Source: Burkholderiales bacterium UBA4615
Lineage (GTDB): Bacteria > Pseudomonadota > Gammaproteobacteria > Burkholderiales > Burkholderiaceae_E
DNA: 25,341 bases
Reading direction: 5' to 3'
Assembly: GCA_002386465.1 (NCBI GenBank)
Contig: DGIT01000152.1
Location: 43,498-68,838 of the forward strand
Position 1 is the first letter of the stretch, and each line of letters opens with the position of its first letter. Of the stretch, positions 7,335 through 14,803 are shown in pieces. The notes beneath the pieces are model-generated. The model made no database searches. It worked only from the letters and a program-made list of their open reading frames with translations, and was not told the DNA's origin. The position numbers were made by a program, and so were the translations under genes.

Positions 7335-8174
7335 ATGACCCGCCTTGTCGTGCAACACCCGCTTTTGGCTGACACCGCGGTCAATGCCTTCACGCACGCG
7401 GTCGGGCGGGCGCCTAATCGTCGCGCCGCCAGCCTCGCGGTCTGGAACGATGTCGATATCGATGGTCCTCAGGTGAGCAGCCTGGGCGAAGCGCACCGTG
7501 TCGATGCGGAAATCGTTCACCCAGATCTGGCTTTGAGTGCGTTCCGCCTGGCGGCTTTCGACATGGACTCCACCCTCATCACCATCGAGTGTGTCGACGA
7601 AATCGCCGATTACGCGGGGCGCAAGGCCGAGGTGGCCGCCATTACCGAAGCGGCCATGCGCGGCGAGATTGCCGACTATGACGAGAGTCTGCGTCGGCGC
7701 GTGGCGCTGCTTGCAGGTCTTCCCGAGGCAACCCTCGAGCGTGTCTGGGAGGAGCGGGTGCGTCTGAGCCCGGGCGCCGAGGCGCTGATAAAAGGGCTCA
7801 AAGGCGCCGGACTTCGCCTGCTGGTGGTCTCGGGTGGCTTCACCTTTTTCACCGAGCGGCTGCGCTCCAGACTCGGCCTGGATTGGGCACGCTCCAATGT
7901 GCTTGAAGTACAGGACGGACGCCTCACCGGCCGGCTGATCGGCCCGATCGTCAATGCCTCACGCAAGCGTCTCATCGTGGAGCAGACCTGCACCGTGCTC
8001 GGCATCTCGCCGGCTCAAACCGTTGTTGTAGGCGACGGCGCCAACGATCTGCAGATGATGTCGATCGCCGGACTGTCCGTCGCCTATCACGCCAAACCCG
8101 TGGTACGTGATGAAACCACGCACGCCATCAATCACTGCGGGCTGGACGCCATCCTTAACTTCTTCGAGCGCTGA
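7335..8174 (+). CDS. serB: Phosphoserine phosphatase
   Basis: This 279-residue haloacid-dehalogenase-fold enzyme carries out the last step of serine synthesis, hydrolysing O-phosphoserine. Motif I DMDST (76-80) carries the nucleophilic Asp76 and acid/base Asp78. Motif II is SGG (166-168). Motif III has K211. Motif IV is GDGANDLQM (233-241). The first 70 residues form an N-terminal extension as in other proteobacterial SerB proteins. The frame is open from 7257, but that part overlaps mfd and is not family-like. ATG 7335 gives the usual length, with a weak GGTGAG a few bases ahead. The stop codon abuts the convergent trpB2 stop within the palindrome TGATCA (8172-8177). Confidence 0.95.
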   Translation: MTRLVVQHPLLADTAVNAFTHAVGRAPNRRAASLAVWNDVDIDGPQVSSLGEAHRVDAEIVHPDLALSAFRLAAFDMDSTLITIECVDEIADYAGRKAEVAAITEAAMRGEIADYDESLRRRVALLAGLPEATLERVWEERVRLSPGAEALIKGLKGAGLRLLVVSGGFTFFTERLRSRLGLDWARSNVLEVQDGRLTGRLIGPIVNASRKRLIVEQTCTVLGISPAQTVVVGDGANDLQMMSIAGLSVAYHAKPVVRDETTHAINHCGLDAILNFFER

Positions 8175-9545
8175 TCAGGCCGCCTGCGGCACGCTGGGCA
8201 AGCCCGACAGCGCCATGGCGAGCTCCGACTCATCGTATTTCTGGTCGGTCAGCTTGCCAGCTGCATAGTCGGCATAGGCCTGCATATCAAAGTGGCCATG
8301 GCCGCACAGATTGAACAGGATTGTCTCCGAACGGCCTTCACGCTTGCAGCGCAGGGCCTCTTCAATGGCACCCTTCACGGCATGATTCGCCTCGGGCGCA
8401 GGCACGATCCCTTCATGCTTGGCAAACAGCACACCTGCGGCGAAGCACTCGGTCTGGTGGTAGGCGGTCGCCTCGATGAGGTCGAGCTCCTTGAGGTGCG
8501 ACACCAAGGGCGCCATGCCGTGATAGCGCAGCCCACCTGCGTGAAAACCTGGCGGCGTGAAAGTCGACCCCAGCGTATGCATTTTGGTCAGCGGCGTCAT
8601 GTGGCCGGTATCGCCAAAATCGTAGGCGTATTTGCCGCGCGTCAATGAAGGACAGGCCGCTGGCTCGACCGCCACGATGCGCGCCTTGCGCCCACCGCGC
8701 AGCGCATCGCCGATGAACGGAAAGGCAATGCCCGCAAAATTCGAGCCGCCGCCGGTGCAGCCCACCACCACATCGGGCCAGGCATCCGCCATCTGCATCT
8801 GCAACATCGATTCCTGGCCGATGATGGTCTGATGCAGCAGCACATGGTTCAGCACAGAACCTAACGCGTACTTGGTGTCGTCACTTTTCGCGGCCACTTC
8901 CACCGCTTCGGAAATGGCAATTCCCAGACTGCCCGGGTGATCAGCACGCTCGGCCAGCACGCGCCGGCCGAAGTCGGTCTGGTTCGAGGGCGACGGCAGG
9001 CAACGTGCGCCATAGGTTTCCATCAGCGCGCGCCGATACGGCTTCTGGTCATACGAGACGCGCACCTGAAACACCAGCACTTCCAGACCGAACAGCGATC
9101 CCGCAAAGGACAGGGATGTGCCCCACTGGCCCGCACCGGTCTCGGTCGAGAGCTTCTTGACGCCGGCTTCCTTGTTATAAAACGCCTGCGCCACCGCGGT
9201 ATTGGGCTTATGCGAGCCCGCAGGACTCACGCCTTCGTACTTGTAGAAAATCTTGGCGGGTGTGCCCAGCGCCTTTTCCAGCCGATGAGCGCGGTACAAA
9301 GGCGCAGGACGCCACAGCCGGTAAACATCCCGCACTGGCTCGGGAATTTCAACTTCGCGCTCGGTGGTGACCTCCTGCATGATCAGCGCCATCGGGAACA
9401 GCGGCGCCAGGTCATCAGGCCCCACGGGCTGCAGCGTGCCTGGATGCAACACGGCCGGCGCGGGCTTAGGCAGATCAGCCTGAATGTTGTACCAGTACTT
9501 GGGAATCTGATTTTCAGGCAGCAGGTATTTGGTCGACTCAGTCAT
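8175..9545 (-). CDS. trpB2: TrpB2-type tryptophan synthase beta chain
   Basis: This 456-residue pyridoxal-phosphate enzyme belongs to the TrpB-like/TrpB2 group, longer than the roughly 400-residue TrpB1. The Schiff-base lysine is K113 in GSHKPNTA. ETGAGQWG (135-142) carries the catalytic Glu. CTGGGSNF (263-270) binds the PLP phosphate. PAPEANHAV (382-390) is also family-typical. The N-terminal part with KYWYNIQADLP is a TrpB2 hallmark. These enzymes join indole and serine to give tryptophan, often without a TrpA partner, and no trpA is nearby. The gene stands alone between serB (convergent) and rimO. Upstream, TTTAAT (minus strand, 9570-9565) is a possible -10, but no -35 or Shine-Dalgarno site is clear. 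Confidence 0.92.
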   Translation of the reverse strand: MTESTKYLLPENQIPKYWYNIQADLPKPAPAVLHPGTLQPVGPDDLAPLFPMALIMQEVTTEREVEIPEPVRDVYRLWRPAPLYRAHRLEKALGTPAKIFYKYEGVSPAGSHKPNTAVAQAFYNKEAGVKKLSTETGAGQWGTSLSFAGSLFGLEVLVFQVRVSYDQKPYRRALMETYGARCLPSPSNQTDFGRRVLAERADHPGSLGIAISEAVEVAAKSDDTKYALGSVLNHVLLHQTIIGQESMLQMQMADAWPDVVVGCTGGGSNFAGIAFPFIGDALRGGRKARIVAVEPAACPSLTRGKYAYDFGDTGHMTPLTKMHTLGSTFTPPGFHAGGLRYHGMAPLVSHLKELDLIEATAYHQTECFAAGVLFAKHEGIVPAPEANHAVKGAIEEALRCKREGRSETILFNLCGHGHFDMQAYADYAAGKLTDQKYDESELAMALSGLPSVPQAA

Positions 9546-9595
9546 CGGAAGTGCAGAAAAGTTGATTAAAAATTCGACCTGAACCGGAGTGCTCG

Positions 9596-9624
9596 GGTCT
9601 TCGGTTCGTCAGGTCTTCGGTTCG
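9596..9624. repeat. 16-bp tandem duplication at the rimO 3' end
   Basis: GGTCTTCGGTTCG occurs at 9596-9608 and again at 9612-9624, a period of 16. Read on the minus strand, the copy inside rimO is CGAACCGAAGACCTGA and ends with the stop. The copy just after it is CGAACCGAAGACCCGA, with CGA in place of TGA. It looks like a slippage duplication at the end of the gene. Confidence 0.8.
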
Positions 9625-11057
9625 ATGACACCGTGCAGATCGTACGCATCCGAGGCCGTGATACGCACCTGAACAAATTCGCCAACGCGCAGCGACGCAT
9701 GTGGGGCCACCTTCACGACGCCATCGATCTGGGGCGCATCAGCGCTGCTGCGACCAACTGCGCCCGCAGTCGACAGTTCATCGATGAGCACCCGTTGAAG
9801 GCTTCCCACGCGAGCAGCGATCCGTCGGCGGCTGATGCCTTCCTGCAGTTGCATGAGACGGCCGCGGCGTTCTTCACGAACCGCATCGTGTAGCGCACCG
9901 TCCAGCTCATTTGCGCCTGCACCTTCAACAGGTGAATACGCAAAACACCCCACGCGATCGAGCTCTGCCTCGCGCAAGAACTCGAGAAGGTAGTCGAACT
10001 GCGCTTCAGTCTCGCCCGGGAATCCGGCAATAAAGGTGGAGCGAATGGTCAGGTTCGGCACTGCGCGGCGCCAGGCCTGAACTCGCTCAAGATTGCGCTC
10101 GCCACCGGCCGGCCGCTTCATGCGCTTGAGCACGTCCGGATGCGCGTGCTGCAGCGGCACATCCAGATACGGCAACACCAGCCCGTCTTGCATCAGCGGC
10201 AAGATCTCGTCCACATGCGGATACGGATAGACGTAATGCAGGCGCACCCAGGCGCCGTATTCACGTGCAGCCAGACCTAATTCACGGCACAGCTCGGTCA
10301 TACGGGTGCGGACCGGCCGGCCTTCAACAAAGTCCGTGCGGTACTTCAGATCCACGCCATAGGCGCTGGTGTCCTGCGAGATCACAAGCAGTTCGCGCAC
10401 ACCCGACTTCAGAAGCGCATGCGCCTCGCGCATCACTTCACCAATCGGGCGGCTCACCAGATCGCCGCGCATGGCCGGGATGATGCAAAAACTGCAGCGA
10501 TGGTTGCAGCCCTCGGAAATTTTCAGATAGGCATAGTGGCGAGGGGTGAGCTTGATGCCCGCTGCAGGCACCAGGTCCGTGAACGGATCGTGAGGACGCG
10601 GCAGATGCGTGTGCACATGCCCCATCACCTCTTCCATGGCATGCGGGCCGGTGATGGCCAGCACCGAAGGATGGGTCTGCGCCACCAGATTGCCACCCTC
10701 GGCCCCCGGCCGTGCGCCCAGGCATCCGGTGACAATCACCTTGCCGTTCTCGGCCAGTGCCTCGCCAATGGCGTCAAGAGACTCCTTGACCGCATCATCG
10801 ATGAACCCGCAGGTATTCACGATCACCAGATCAGAATCCTGGTAGGTGCCGGCGACCGTATAACCCTCAGCGCGCAACTGCGTGACGATGCGCTCGGAGT
10901 CAACCAGTGCCTTGGGGCATCCCAGTGACACAAAGCCCACACGCGGCGCGCGCCCGGCGGCATCGCCCGAGCCTGTCGCGGGTTGCAAGCTCGCAGGCGT
11001 GCGTGCGGCGGCCGATCGCGGCGCGAATCTCGGCCGCTTGATGTTCAGAACCGGCAC
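9609..11057 (-). CDS. rimO: Ribosomal protein S12 methylthiotransferase RimO
   Basis: This 482-residue radical-SAM enzyme adds a methylthio group to an aspartate of ribosomal protein S12. The N-terminal UPF0004 domain holds the three cysteines of the auxiliary cluster (C47 in SLGCPKA, C83 in NTCGF, C112 in TGCLG). The radical-SAM motif is C184-NHR-C188-SF-C191. A C-terminal TRAM domain follows, ending near VQVRITASDAYDLHGVIEP. The roughly 37 residues before RVGFVSLGCPK are an extension beyond the usual length of about 440. The start is GTG 11057, only 6 nt after the phaR stop, so translation is probably coupled. No good upstream Shine-Dalgarno site is seen. Confidence 0.95.
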   Translation of the reverse strand: MPVLNIKRPRFAPRSAAARTPASLQPATGSGDAAGRAPRVGFVSLGCPKALVDSERIVTQLRAEGYTVAGTYQDSDLVIVNTCGFIDDAVKESLDAIGEALAENGKVIVTGCLGARPGAEGGNLVAQTHPSVLAITGPHAMEEVMGHVHTHLPRPHDPFTDLVPAAGIKLTPRHYAYLKISEGCNHRCSFCIIPAMRGDLVSRPIGEVMREAHALLKSGVRELLVISQDTSAYGVDLKYRTDFVEGRPVRTRMTELCRELGLAAREYGAWVRLHYVYPYPHVDEILPLMQDGLVLPYLDVPLQHAHPDVLKRMKRPAGGERNLERVQAWRRAVPNLTIRSTFIAGFPGETEAQFDYLLEFLREAELDRVGCFAYSPVEGAGANELDGALHDAVREERRGRLMQLQEGISRRRIAARVGSLQRVLIDELSTAGAVGRSSADAPQIDGVVKVAPHASLRVGEFVQVRITASDAYDLHGVIEPKT

Positions 11058-11063
11058 GGCGGG

Positions 11064-11738
11064 CTACTTGCGCTGACGCGTGCTGGTGCGTGCAGGCGCT
11101 GGCTCATCAGGCGCTTCGCTGCGGGCCTGAGCGGCGGGGGCTGCAGGCGGCTCAGGCGTCTGGGGCGGTACGCCGGCACCAGAGCCACCGGGCATACCCG
11201 GCATGCCACCAAACGGAAAGCCCTGAAACATCGTGCGTGCCTGCTGCTGCATCTGCTCTTGCATCTGCACGAACAGGTTCTTCGACTGATCGATGTAGTG
11301 ACTCATCATGCCCTGGACCATCGGCGCCTGCACCTGCATGAACTGCGTCCAGAGCTCCGGGTTGGTGGGCAGGCCCCGGCCGTCATAGAAGGCCTTGGAC
11401 TGCTCCTGAAACTTGCCCTGGATCTCGAGAAACGCCTGCATCGTCTTCTCGAGATAGGCACCCATCATGCCCTGCATGGCATCGCCATAGAACCGGATGA
11501 TCTGCGACAGCATTTGCGCAGAAAACAGCGGCGAGCCACCCGCCTCTTCCTCGAGAATGATCTGCAGCAGGATGCTGCGTGTCAGATCCTCGTCGGTCTT
11601 GGCATCGGCCACCTTGAAGACTTCGTTGTCGAGCACCAGCTGCTTCACATCAGCCAGCGTGATGTAGGCGCTGGTGCGCGTGTCGTAGAGGCGACGGTTG
11701 GGATACTTCTTGATCAGACGGATACTGCTGGAAGCCAT
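11064..11738 (-). CDS. phaR: PHA synthesis repressor PhaR
   Basis: This 224-residue regulator binds both DNA and polyhydroxybutyrate granules and represses phasin (phaP) genes until polymer is present. The N-terminal DNA-binding domain is recognisable from IRLIKKYPNRRLYDT (6-20) to about residue 65. The PHB-accumulation domains follow (about 70-160, rich in Met and Gln: FYGDAMQGMMGAYLE, MVQGMMSHYIDQ). The tail is low-complexity and rich in Gly, Pro, Ala and Met. The phaB stop lies 30 nt upstream. GGAG about 9 nt before the ATG supports the chosen start. It is the third gene of the phaC-phaB-phaR-rimO run. Confidence 0.95.
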   Translation of the reverse strand: MASSSIRLIKKYPNRRLYDTRTSAYITLADVKQLVLDNEVFKVADAKTDEDLTRSILLQIILEEEAGGSPLFSAQMLSQIIRFYGDAMQGMMGAYLEKTMQAFLEIQGKFQEQSKAFYDGRGLPTNPELWTQFMQVQAPMVQGMMSHYIDQSKNLFVQMQEQMQQQARTMFQGFPFGGMPGMPGGSGAGVPPQTPEPPAAPAAQARSEAPDEPAPARTSTRQRK

Positions 11739-11768
11739 CAGGGAACGCTCCGGATACGTCTTTGGGCA

Positions 11769-12503
11769 TCAGCCCATGTGCAAGCCGCCGTTACAGGAAA
11801 TCTCGGCGCCAGTCGTGAATCCGGCATCGTCGCTCGAGAGCCAGCCGCAGATCGATCCGATCTCTTCAGCCCGCCCGAGTCGGCGCACGGGAATCGTGGA
11901 GATGATTTTCTCGCGGACATCTTCGCGCACGGCCATCACCATGTCGGTGGCGATATAGCCCGGCGCCACAGTATTGACCGTCACACCCTTGCTCGCCACT
12001 TCCTGAGCCAGCGCCATGCTGAAGCCATGCATGCCCGCTTTGGCGGCTGAGTAGTTGGTCTGGCCGAACTGGCCCTTCTCGCCGTTGACCGAAGAAATGT
12101 TGATGATGCGCCCCCAGCCCTTGTCCATCATGCCGTCGATGACTTGCTTGGTTACGCAAAACAGGCTGTTGAGATTGGTATCGATCACCGCTCGCCAGTC
12201 GTCCAGCGACATCTTGCGAAAGACGCCGTCACGCGTGATGCCGGCATTGTTGACCAGGATATCGGGATTGCCGAAATCGGCCTTGATCTGATCGAACGCC
12301 GCTTTGGTGGAGTCCCAATCAGACACGTTGCCCACCGAGGCATGGAAGTTGTAGCCCTCAGCCCGCTGCTCCCCAAGCCATTTGTTGAAGTCGCGCGTTG
12401 GGCCGCAGCCTGCGATCACCGTGTAACCCATCTCGTGAAAGCGCCTGCAGATCGCAGTACCGATACCACCCATACCACCCGTCACGTAAGCGAGCTTAGT
12501 CAT
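11769..12503 (-). CDS. phaB: Acetoacetyl-CoA reductase PhaB
   Basis: This 244-residue short-chain dehydrogenase reduces acetoacetyl-CoA to (R)-3-hydroxybutyryl-CoA with NADPH, supplying the monomer for PHB. It shows the Rossmann motif TGGMGGIG (8-15), NNAG (85-88), catalytic S138, Y151 and K155 in YSAAK, and PGYIATDM (181-188). The segments NEKGQFGQTNYS-like (GEKGQFGQTNYS here) and CNGGLHMG at the C-terminus are typical of PhaB rather than FabG. A good Shine-Dalgarno sequence (GAGGAG, about 8 nt before ATG 12503) fixes the start. It lies 32 nt after phaC. No beta-ketothiolase (phaA) gene is present in the cluster. Confidence 0.96.
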   Translation of the reverse strand: MTKLAYVTGGMGGIGTAICRRFHEMGYTVIAGCGPTRDFNKWLGEQRAEGYNFHASVGNVSDWDSTKAAFDQIKADFGNPDILVNNAGITRDGVFRKMSLDDWRAVIDTNLNSLFCVTKQVIDGMMDKGWGRIINISSVNGEKGQFGQTNYSAAKAGMHGFSMALAQEVASKGVTVNTVAPGYIATDMVMAVREDVREKIISTIPVRRLGRAEEIGSICGWLSSDDAGFTTGAEISCNGGLHMG

Positions 12504-12535
12504 GTCCCGGACTCCTCATGCCCCGCGGGGCGGTT

Positions 12536-14515
12536 TCAGTGGCCTTCAGCCTTCACTTTGACATAGGAACCCGGTGCAGGCTCGATTACCGGGTGTGACG
12601 CATCGCCAAGGCGCCTGGGGGCTGAACGTTGGGGCCCCTGATGGGGCCGCAGCCAGTTGGCCCAATCGGTCCACCAGCTTCCCGGCCGCTCCTGCGCCTG
12701 ATCCAGCCAGTTTTCGGGGTCGGCAGGCAGCTGTTCGCTCACCCAATAGCTGCGCTTGTTCTTGGACGGTGGATTGATCGCCCCGGCAATATGGCCGCTT
12801 GCACCCAGCACAAAACGCACGCGATTGGAGAGCACGCGGGTCGAGGCATAGGCCGCGCGCCAGGGCACGATATGGTCCTCGCGTGCCGCGAAGATGAAGG
12901 TCGGCACGTCGATGCGGCGCAAGTCAATCGGCTGCCCAATGCACGTGAGCGCATCGGGAACCCGCAATTCATTCTGCAGATACATGTGCCGCAGATACCA
13001 GCAATACAGCGGCCCGGGGAGGTTCGTTCCGTCAGCATTCCAGAACAGCAGGTCAAACGCCGGCGGCGCCTCGCCCTTCAGATAATTGGTCACCACATAG
13101 TTCCAGACCAGATCGTTCGGTCGCAGGAACGAGAAGGTGGTCCCCAGGTCCTGGGCGGTCATCAGGCCGCCTGCACCAATGGTCTGCTCGCGCCAGGCCA
13201 CCTGCATCGGGTCGATGAACACCCCAAGCGAACCGGGCTCCTCGAAATCAAGCAGCGAGGTCATCAGGGTGAGGGACTGCACAGGCTTGCGCCCGCGTGC
13301 GGCCAGCGCTGCCAGGGCCGTGGCCAAAATGGTTCCGCCTACGCAAAAACCGAGCGCATTCAGCGTGTCCTGGCCGGTGATGGCCAGCACCGCGTCGATC
13401 TGTTCGACCACACCGCGTTCGATGTAATCGTCCCAGGTCAGCGTGGCGTGTTCGGCCTGTGCATTGACCCAGGACACAAGAAACACAGTGTGACCTTGAG
13501 CCACCGCGTGGGCCACAAACGAGTTGTCGGGCTGCAGATCAAGGATGTAGTACTTGTTGATGAAGGGGGGCACCAACAGCAGCGGGCGTGAGCCCACAGT
13601 GGGTGTGCTGGGCGCGTACTGAATCAGCTCGGCCACATCGTTGCGAAAGACCACTGCGCCGCTCGAGGTGCCCACATTACGACCCACATCGAAGGCCTGC
13701 TCGTCTGTGATCGAGATATGGCCTTTGCCCAGGTCGGCCATCAGGTTTTCCATCCCCTTGACCAGACTCTCGCCCTTGGTGTCAAAGAGCTTGCGTTGCG
13801 CCTCGGGGTTAGTGGGCAGGAAATTGGCGGGCGATGCGGCATCAAGCCACTGCCTCGTAAAAAAGCGGATGCGATCCCGGGACTTTTCATCGCTGTCCAC
13901 TGAGTCCGCCATGCGCTGCAAAAAATTTGCATTCAGCAGATACAGCGCGGCATTCCATGCAAAGGGTGCCTGCTCCTGCCAGGCGGGCGCGCTGAAACGC
14001 TTGTCCGACAGCGCCGGGGCTTTGCCTGCGGTGGCCGACAACATATCGGTCCAAAGCTGTTGCAGCTGGGAGGCGTACTCCGACTGCAAGGCCATCAGCC
14101 GAGTGGGATCAATCGTCCAGGCCGGCATCTGGGCGGCCGAGGCGAGCGCCAAGTCCTGAAAGGGACTGGTTGGTGGCGGGGCTGAACGCTGGCGCGTGAA
14201 CTGTTCTTCGGCGGTCCTGTCTGCAGTGGCCCGGGTCCGACCGGATTCGGTCTTGGAGCCCACCTTCACGCCTACCTTTGAGCCGACCGTAGCACCAGCC
14301 TTGGACTTAGCGCCGGCCTTAGGCGCGACAGCCTTAGGCGCACCCGACCTGGACGCAACGCGCAGGGTCGAAGTGGCTGCAGCCGTGCTGGCTCTGGCAG
14401 TCTTGGACGAGCTGAGCTTCGCCCGCTGCGACGCAGACGCAGCAGACTGCTTGGAGGCGCGCACGCGCTTCGGGGTCGAGGCCGTAGTGGCTCGGGATGT
14501 CTTTGTTGCAGGCAT
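12536..14515 (-). CDS. phaC: Class I poly(3-hydroxyalkanoate) synthase with basic N-terminal tail
   Basis: This 659-residue enzyme polymerises (R)-3-hydroxyacyl-CoA on the surface of PHB granules. The lipase-like box GFCVGG carries nucleophile C391; the triad is completed by D547 (REDHIVPW) and H575 (GASGHIAG). GPLYCWYLRHMYLQNEL is typical of class I. Numbering is from ATG 14515. Catalytic homology begins near residue 133 (AWTIDP), about 65-70 residues later than expected for the well-known 589-residue Cupriavidus enzyme. The first 89 residues have 19 Lys/Arg and no Asp or Glu. They are rich in Ala, Ser, Thr and Gly, with APKA-type repeats. The frame is open upstream to a TTG at 14605, but that part has no support. 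It starts the phaC-phaB-phaR-rimO run. Confidence 0.95.
   Translation of the reverse strand: MPATKTSRATTASTPKRVRASKQSAASASQRAKLSSSKTARASTAAATSTLRVASRSGAPKAVAPKAGAKSKAGATVGSKVGVKVGSKTESGRTRATADRTAEEQFTRQRSAPPPTSPFQDLALASAAQMPAWTIDPTRLMALQSEYASQLQQLWTDMLSATAGKAPALSDKRFSAPAWQEQAPFAWNAALYLLNANFLQRMADSVDSDEKSRDRIRFFTRQWLDAASPANFLPTNPEAQRKLFDTKGESLVKGMENLMADLGKGHISITDEQAFDVGRNVGTSSGAVVFRNDVAELIQYAPSTPTVGSRPLLLVPPFINKYYILDLQPDNSFVAHAVAQGHTVFLVSWVNAQAEHATLTWDDYIERGVVEQIDAVLAITGQDTLNALGFCVGGTILATALAALAARGRKPVQSLTLMTSLLDFEEPGSLGVFIDPMQVAWREQTIGAGGLMTAQDLGTTFSFLRPNDLVWNYVVTNYLKGEAPPAFDLLFWNADGTNLPGPLYCWYLRHMYLQNELRVPDALTCIGQPIDLRRIDVPTFIFAAREDHIVPWRAAYASTRVLSNRVRFVLGASGHIAGAINPPSKNKRSYWVSEQLPADPENWLDQAQERPGSWWTDWANWLRPHQGPQRSAPRRLGDASHPVIEPAPGSYVKVKAEGH
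14316..14341. repeat. 15-nt in-frame repeat in the phaC tail
   Basis: GCCTTAGGCGC occurs at 14316-14326 and 14331-14341. The period of 15 equals five codons and encodes the APKAV/APKAG repeat in the basic N-terminal tail of PhaC. Such repeats can expand or contract by slippage. Confidence 0.7.
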
Positions 14516-14620
14516 GGAGGAGTGTCGGGAGAAAGGCGGGTTAGGATGGGAGGTCCGCGCCCACGGTCGCAATGTTGCAGTGCCGGAGCGGTCTTGTCCA
14601 ATCAACCCGACCCCTACTGC

Positions 14621-14803
14621 ATGTATATCGTTGCCATCGCCTGGCTGTATGTCGTGATGCTGATGGCTCTGACCGAGCCGACGTTCACGGCCGGTATCGC
14701 CACATTTGTGTTCTATGGCGTGCTGCCATTGGCCCTGCTGCTCTGGATTCTGGGCACGCCCGAGCGTCGCCGCAGGCGCTCACGGCTCGATCCAGATCAG
14801 TGA
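14621..14803 (+). CDS. Small two-helix membrane protein, unknown function
   Basis: This 60-residue product begins MYIVAIAWLYVVMLMALTEP. It has two predicted membrane helices (about 3-18 and 22-44) separated by TEPT, then a strongly basic tail with RRRRR near 49-53. That charge pattern suggests the tail stays in the cytoplasm. The open frame runs upstream to 14522, but only the part from ATG 14621 looks like a protein; the earlier part overlaps the phaC leader. I believe similar short proteins occur in Burkholderiales at this place, but that is from memory. The gene is divergent from phaC, and its last 24 nt overlap the 3' end of pgeF on the other strand. No Shine-Dalgarno site is evident, which lowers confidence. 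Confidence 0.65.
   Translation: MYIVAIAWLYVVMLMALTEPTFTAGIATFVFYGVLPLALLLWILGTPERRRRRSRLDPDQ

Noticed and set aside
9565..9570. TTTAAT as a trpB2 -10 box
   Set aside because: No -35 element at proper spacing and only about 13 nt of leader, so too weak to list as a promoter.
10983..12050. 355-codon plus-strand open frame across rimO, phaR and phaB
   Set aside because: It spans three good genes on the other strand and their junctions; no recognisable domain.
12629..13591. 320-codon plus-strand open frame opposite phaC
   Set aside because: Shadow of the strongly supported synthase gene.
14516..14605. Possible TTG start 30 codons upstream in phaC
   Set aside because: No family similarity or ribosome binding site; ATG 14515 is simpler.
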